Origin: JAUVXJ01 sp964577995
Lineage (GTDB): Bacteria; Chloroflexota; Anaerolineae; UBA7937; B3-Chlor
Direction of reading: 5' to 3'
DNA length: 6,824 nucleotides
Assembly (NCBI GenBank): GCA_964577995.1
Contig: CAZOBP010000153.1
Span: forward strand, 1 to 6,824
In this document: in pieces, positions 5,012 through 6,824 of the stretch
Layout of the letters: each line of letters starts with the position of its first letter
Position numbering within the stretch: position 1 is the first letter of the stretch
Notes under the pieces: model-generated
Seen by the model: the letters and a program-made list of their open reading frames with translations, nothing else
Told to the model about the DNA's origin: nothing
Databases searched by the model: none
Program-made: the position numbers and the translations under genes

Positions 5012-6824
5012 GCACCAGGGTGCTTGGCCACAACGTCCCCAAGAAGGACGCCGCAACCAAGGTCAGAGGCAGCCGCAAGTTCCCTCAGGATTTCGACATG
5101 GAGGACCAAATTTACGCCAAGGTGGTGTGGAGCGAGCATCCCCACGCGCGCGTGAGAAAGGTGGACACCAGCCGGGCTGAGGCTTTGCCCGGAGTGGTGA
5201 GAGTGCTCACCGCCAAGGACGTTCCCGTCAATGAGTATGGGATCATCATTCAGGACCAGCCGGTGCTGGTTGGCGTGGGAGACAAGGTCCGCTGGCTCGG
5301 CGACCGCATAGCCATCGTGGTGGCGGAGAGCGAGAAGGTGGCCGAGGAGGCACGCCGCCTCGTGGAGGTCGAGTATGACCAACTTCCGGTGGTCAGCGAT
5401 CCACGCGAGGCCATGAAGCCGGACGCGCCCCTCGTGCACGAAGAGCGAGGCGAAAGCAACGTCTTCCGGCACATCAAGATCCGCAAGGGAGACTTGGAGA
5501 AGGGCTTTGCCCAGGCGGACGTGGTGGTGGAGAGCTACTACGTCACGCCTTACGTGGAACACGTCTACATGCAGCCCGACGCCGGCATCGGCTACATCGA
5601 CGAAGAGGGCCGGGTGACCGTCATCTCCTCCGCCCAGTGGCCTGACCACGACCAGCGGCAGATCGCGCCTATGCTAGATCTCCCCCAGGAGCAGATACGG
5701 GAGATTGTGCCCGCCATCGGTGGGGCCTTCGGTGGACGAGAGGACATGCACGTCCAGCATCTGCTGGCCCTCTGTGCCTTCTGCGTGCGGCGGCCGGTGA
5801 AGATGGTCTTCGACCGCGCCGAGGTCATGACCAGGACCGGCAAACGACACCCCTGGTACGTGAAATACAGGACCGGTGCCAGGAACGACGGCACATTGAC
5901 GGCGGTGGACATAGAGATCGTGTCAGATTCGGGCGCCTACGCCTCGACCACCGTCCCCGTGTTGGAGGCGGGCACCAGCTTCGCGGCCGGTCCCTACGTG
6001 GTGCCCAACGCCAAGGTGGACGCCTACGCTGTCTATACGAACAACGCAGTGACCATGGCCATGCGGGGTTTCGGCACCACTCAGTCCGCCTTCATCTACG
6101 AAATGCAGATGAGTAAGCTGGCCGATGCTCTGGGCATGGACCCCGTGGAACTGAGGATGAAGAACCTGTTCAGAGATGGCTCCATCGCCTTGACCGGTCA
6201 CGAGATGCCCCAGGGCGTGGGCATCAGGGAGGCGCTCAAACAGGTGGCCCTGGCCGCTGGGTGGAGAGAAGAGGACGGGCATTGGGTGCGGCCCGCTCTG
6301 GGCAGGCCGTCGGCCCCTCATAAGCGTCTTGGGATCGCGGTGGCGTGTGGTCTCAAGAACGTAGGCTATTCCTTCGGCTCCGATGACAAGTCCACGGTGG
6401 GCGTGCAGCTTACTCTGGACGAGGCGGGCCAGATAGCCCGGGTGACCGTGCTCAGCGGGGCCTGCGACGTCGGTATGGGGGTGCAGACCCTCCTGGCGCA
6501 GATCGCCGCCGAGGCTCTGGGGGTGGAGTACGATCAGGTCCGGGTCTCCCTGGTGGATACCGCCAAGGTGCCCGACTCCGGAAGTTGCTCTGCCTCGCGG
6601 ATGGCCTGGATCTCGGGCAACGCTCTGGTGCAGGCCTGCCAGGAGGCGTTGCAGAAGCGGGATCAGGTCCTCTTGGCTGAGTCAGGGGAGACCTTCGTGG
6701 AGGCCGAGTTTGAGTTCCACGGCCGGACCGTCTATGAGACCACTCCCTTCGATGCTGATACTGGGCTGTGTGTTCCCCACTTCGCCTATGGCTACGCGGC
6801 CCACATAGCTCTCGTGGAGGTGGA
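5008..6824 (+). CDS. Molybdopterin-binding (large) subunit of the molybdenum hydroxylase, 3' end outside window
   Basis: The ATG lies in an ATGA overlap with the previous stop and has GGAGG six bases upstream. The frame stays open to the right edge (605 codons, of about 750-800 usual for the family). The N-terminal domain (about 15-140) is the a/b hammerhead of aldehyde oxidase/xanthine dehydrogenases. Cofactor loops follow: GGAFGGRED (238-246), AMRGFGTTQSAF (351-362), DVGMGVQTLLAQIAAEALG (487-505) and SCSASRMAWISGNAL (526-540). The loop at 351-356 reads AMRGFG, as in xanthine/aldehyde-type enzymes, not the Cys-containing AYRCSFR of form I CO dehydrogenase. Met490 sits where the family loop (GQG) normally has Gln. 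The C-terminal catalytic Glu is beyond the window. The enzyme should hydroxylate an N-heterocycle or aldehyde using water; the substrate cannot be assigned. Accessory maturation genes are not in view. Confidence 0.94.
   Translation, partial: MSTRVLGHNVPKKDAATKVRGSRKFPQDFDMEDQIYAKVVWSEHPHARVRKVDTSRAEALPGVVRVLTAKDVPVNEYGIIIQDQPVLVGVGDKVRWLGDRIAIVVAESEKVAEEARRLVEVEYDQLPVVSDPREAMKPDAPLVHEERGESNVFRHIKIRKGDLEKGFAQADVVVESYYVTPYVEHVYMQPDAGIGYIDEEGRVTVISSAQWPDHDQRQIAPMLDLPQEQIREIVPAIGGAFGGREDMHVQHLLALCAFCVRRPVKMVFDRAEVMTRTGKRHPWYVKYRTGARNDGTLTAVDIEIVSDSGAYASTTVPVLEAGTSFAAGPYVVPNAKVDAYAVYTNNAVTMAMRGFGTTQSAFIYEMQMSKLADALGMDPVELRMKNLFRDGSIALTGHEMPQGVGIREALKQVALAAGWREEDGHWVRPALGRPSAPHKRLGIAVACGLKNVGYSFGSDDKSTVGVQLTLDEAGQIARVTVLSGACDVGMGVQTLLAQIAAEALGVEYDQVRVSLVDTAKVPDSGSCSASRMAWISGNALVQACQEALQKRDQVLLAESGETFVEAEFEFHGRTVYETTPFDADTGLCVPHFAYGYAAHIALVEV

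Noticed and set aside
4325..5649. Minus-strand open frames (4325-5056 and 4948-5649) opposite the molybdenum hydroxylase genes
   Set aside because: They are antisense shadows of well-supported subunit genes with complete cofactor motifs.
5008..6824. Annotation as CO dehydrogenase large subunit (coxL)
   Set aside because: The active-site Cys loop AYRCSFR is missing; the loop reads AMRGFG.

Overview
The window is a high-GC bacterial segment with short intergenic spaces and strong Shine-Dalgarno sequences. The style of the genes suggests a Chloroflexota-like (Anaerolineae/Dehalococcoidia-type) or similar environmental bacterium: two lipoproteins with Thr/Pro/Ser/Ala-rich linkers, an OmpR-family regulator, a small rubredoxin-like protein and a three-subunit molybdenum hydroxylase. 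That placement is inference from protein character; there is no rRNA or phylogenetic marker here. I see no tRNA, rRNA, CRISPR array, transposase or phage gene.

Left part (1-981). The C-terminal end of an OmpR/PhoB-type response regulator enters from the left edge and stops at 410. Next comes a regulatory region with four tandem 11-bp units (463-502) and an extended -10 element (509-517). After a purine-rich leader follows a 74-residue rubredoxin-like protein (675-899) whose last 17 residues are all acidic or aromatic. A clean intrinsic terminator (950-981) closes this unit.

Middle part (1074-3332). Two predicted lipoproteins are transcribed away from each other. On the minus strand is a transglutaminase-like protein with an intact Cys/His/Asp triad (1074-2165). 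On the plus strand is an LppX/LprAFG- or LolA-like lipid-binding-type lipoprotein (2550-3332). Both have a lipobox followed by a disordered linker, so both probably act on the outer face of the membrane. Their shared upstream region has a promoter candidate for each gene and, between them, a perfect 26-bp palindrome.

Right part (3333-6824). A roughly 320-bp leader with a good promoter candidate, a pair of GGGAGTCCC sites 42 bp apart and a hairpin beside the ribosome binding site precedes an operon in the order FAD subunit, [2Fe-2S] subunit, molybdopterin subunit. The genes overlap by 14 and 4 bp, so they are almost certainly co-transcribed and assemble into one enzyme: the molybdenum site oxidises the substrate, and electrons pass through two [2Fe-2S] clusters to FAD. 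The order matches cox/cut operons, but the large subunit lacks the CO dehydrogenase active-site Cys loop and looks like the xanthine/aldehyde-type family. Its substrate is unknown, and the gene runs off the right edge.

Most of the content belongs to known families. I found no convincing wholly new system. The best leads are the helically phased repeats downstream of the response regulator, the acidic-aromatic rubredoxin tail, the palindrome between the lipoprotein genes and a substituted cofactor-loop residue in the molybdenum subunit.
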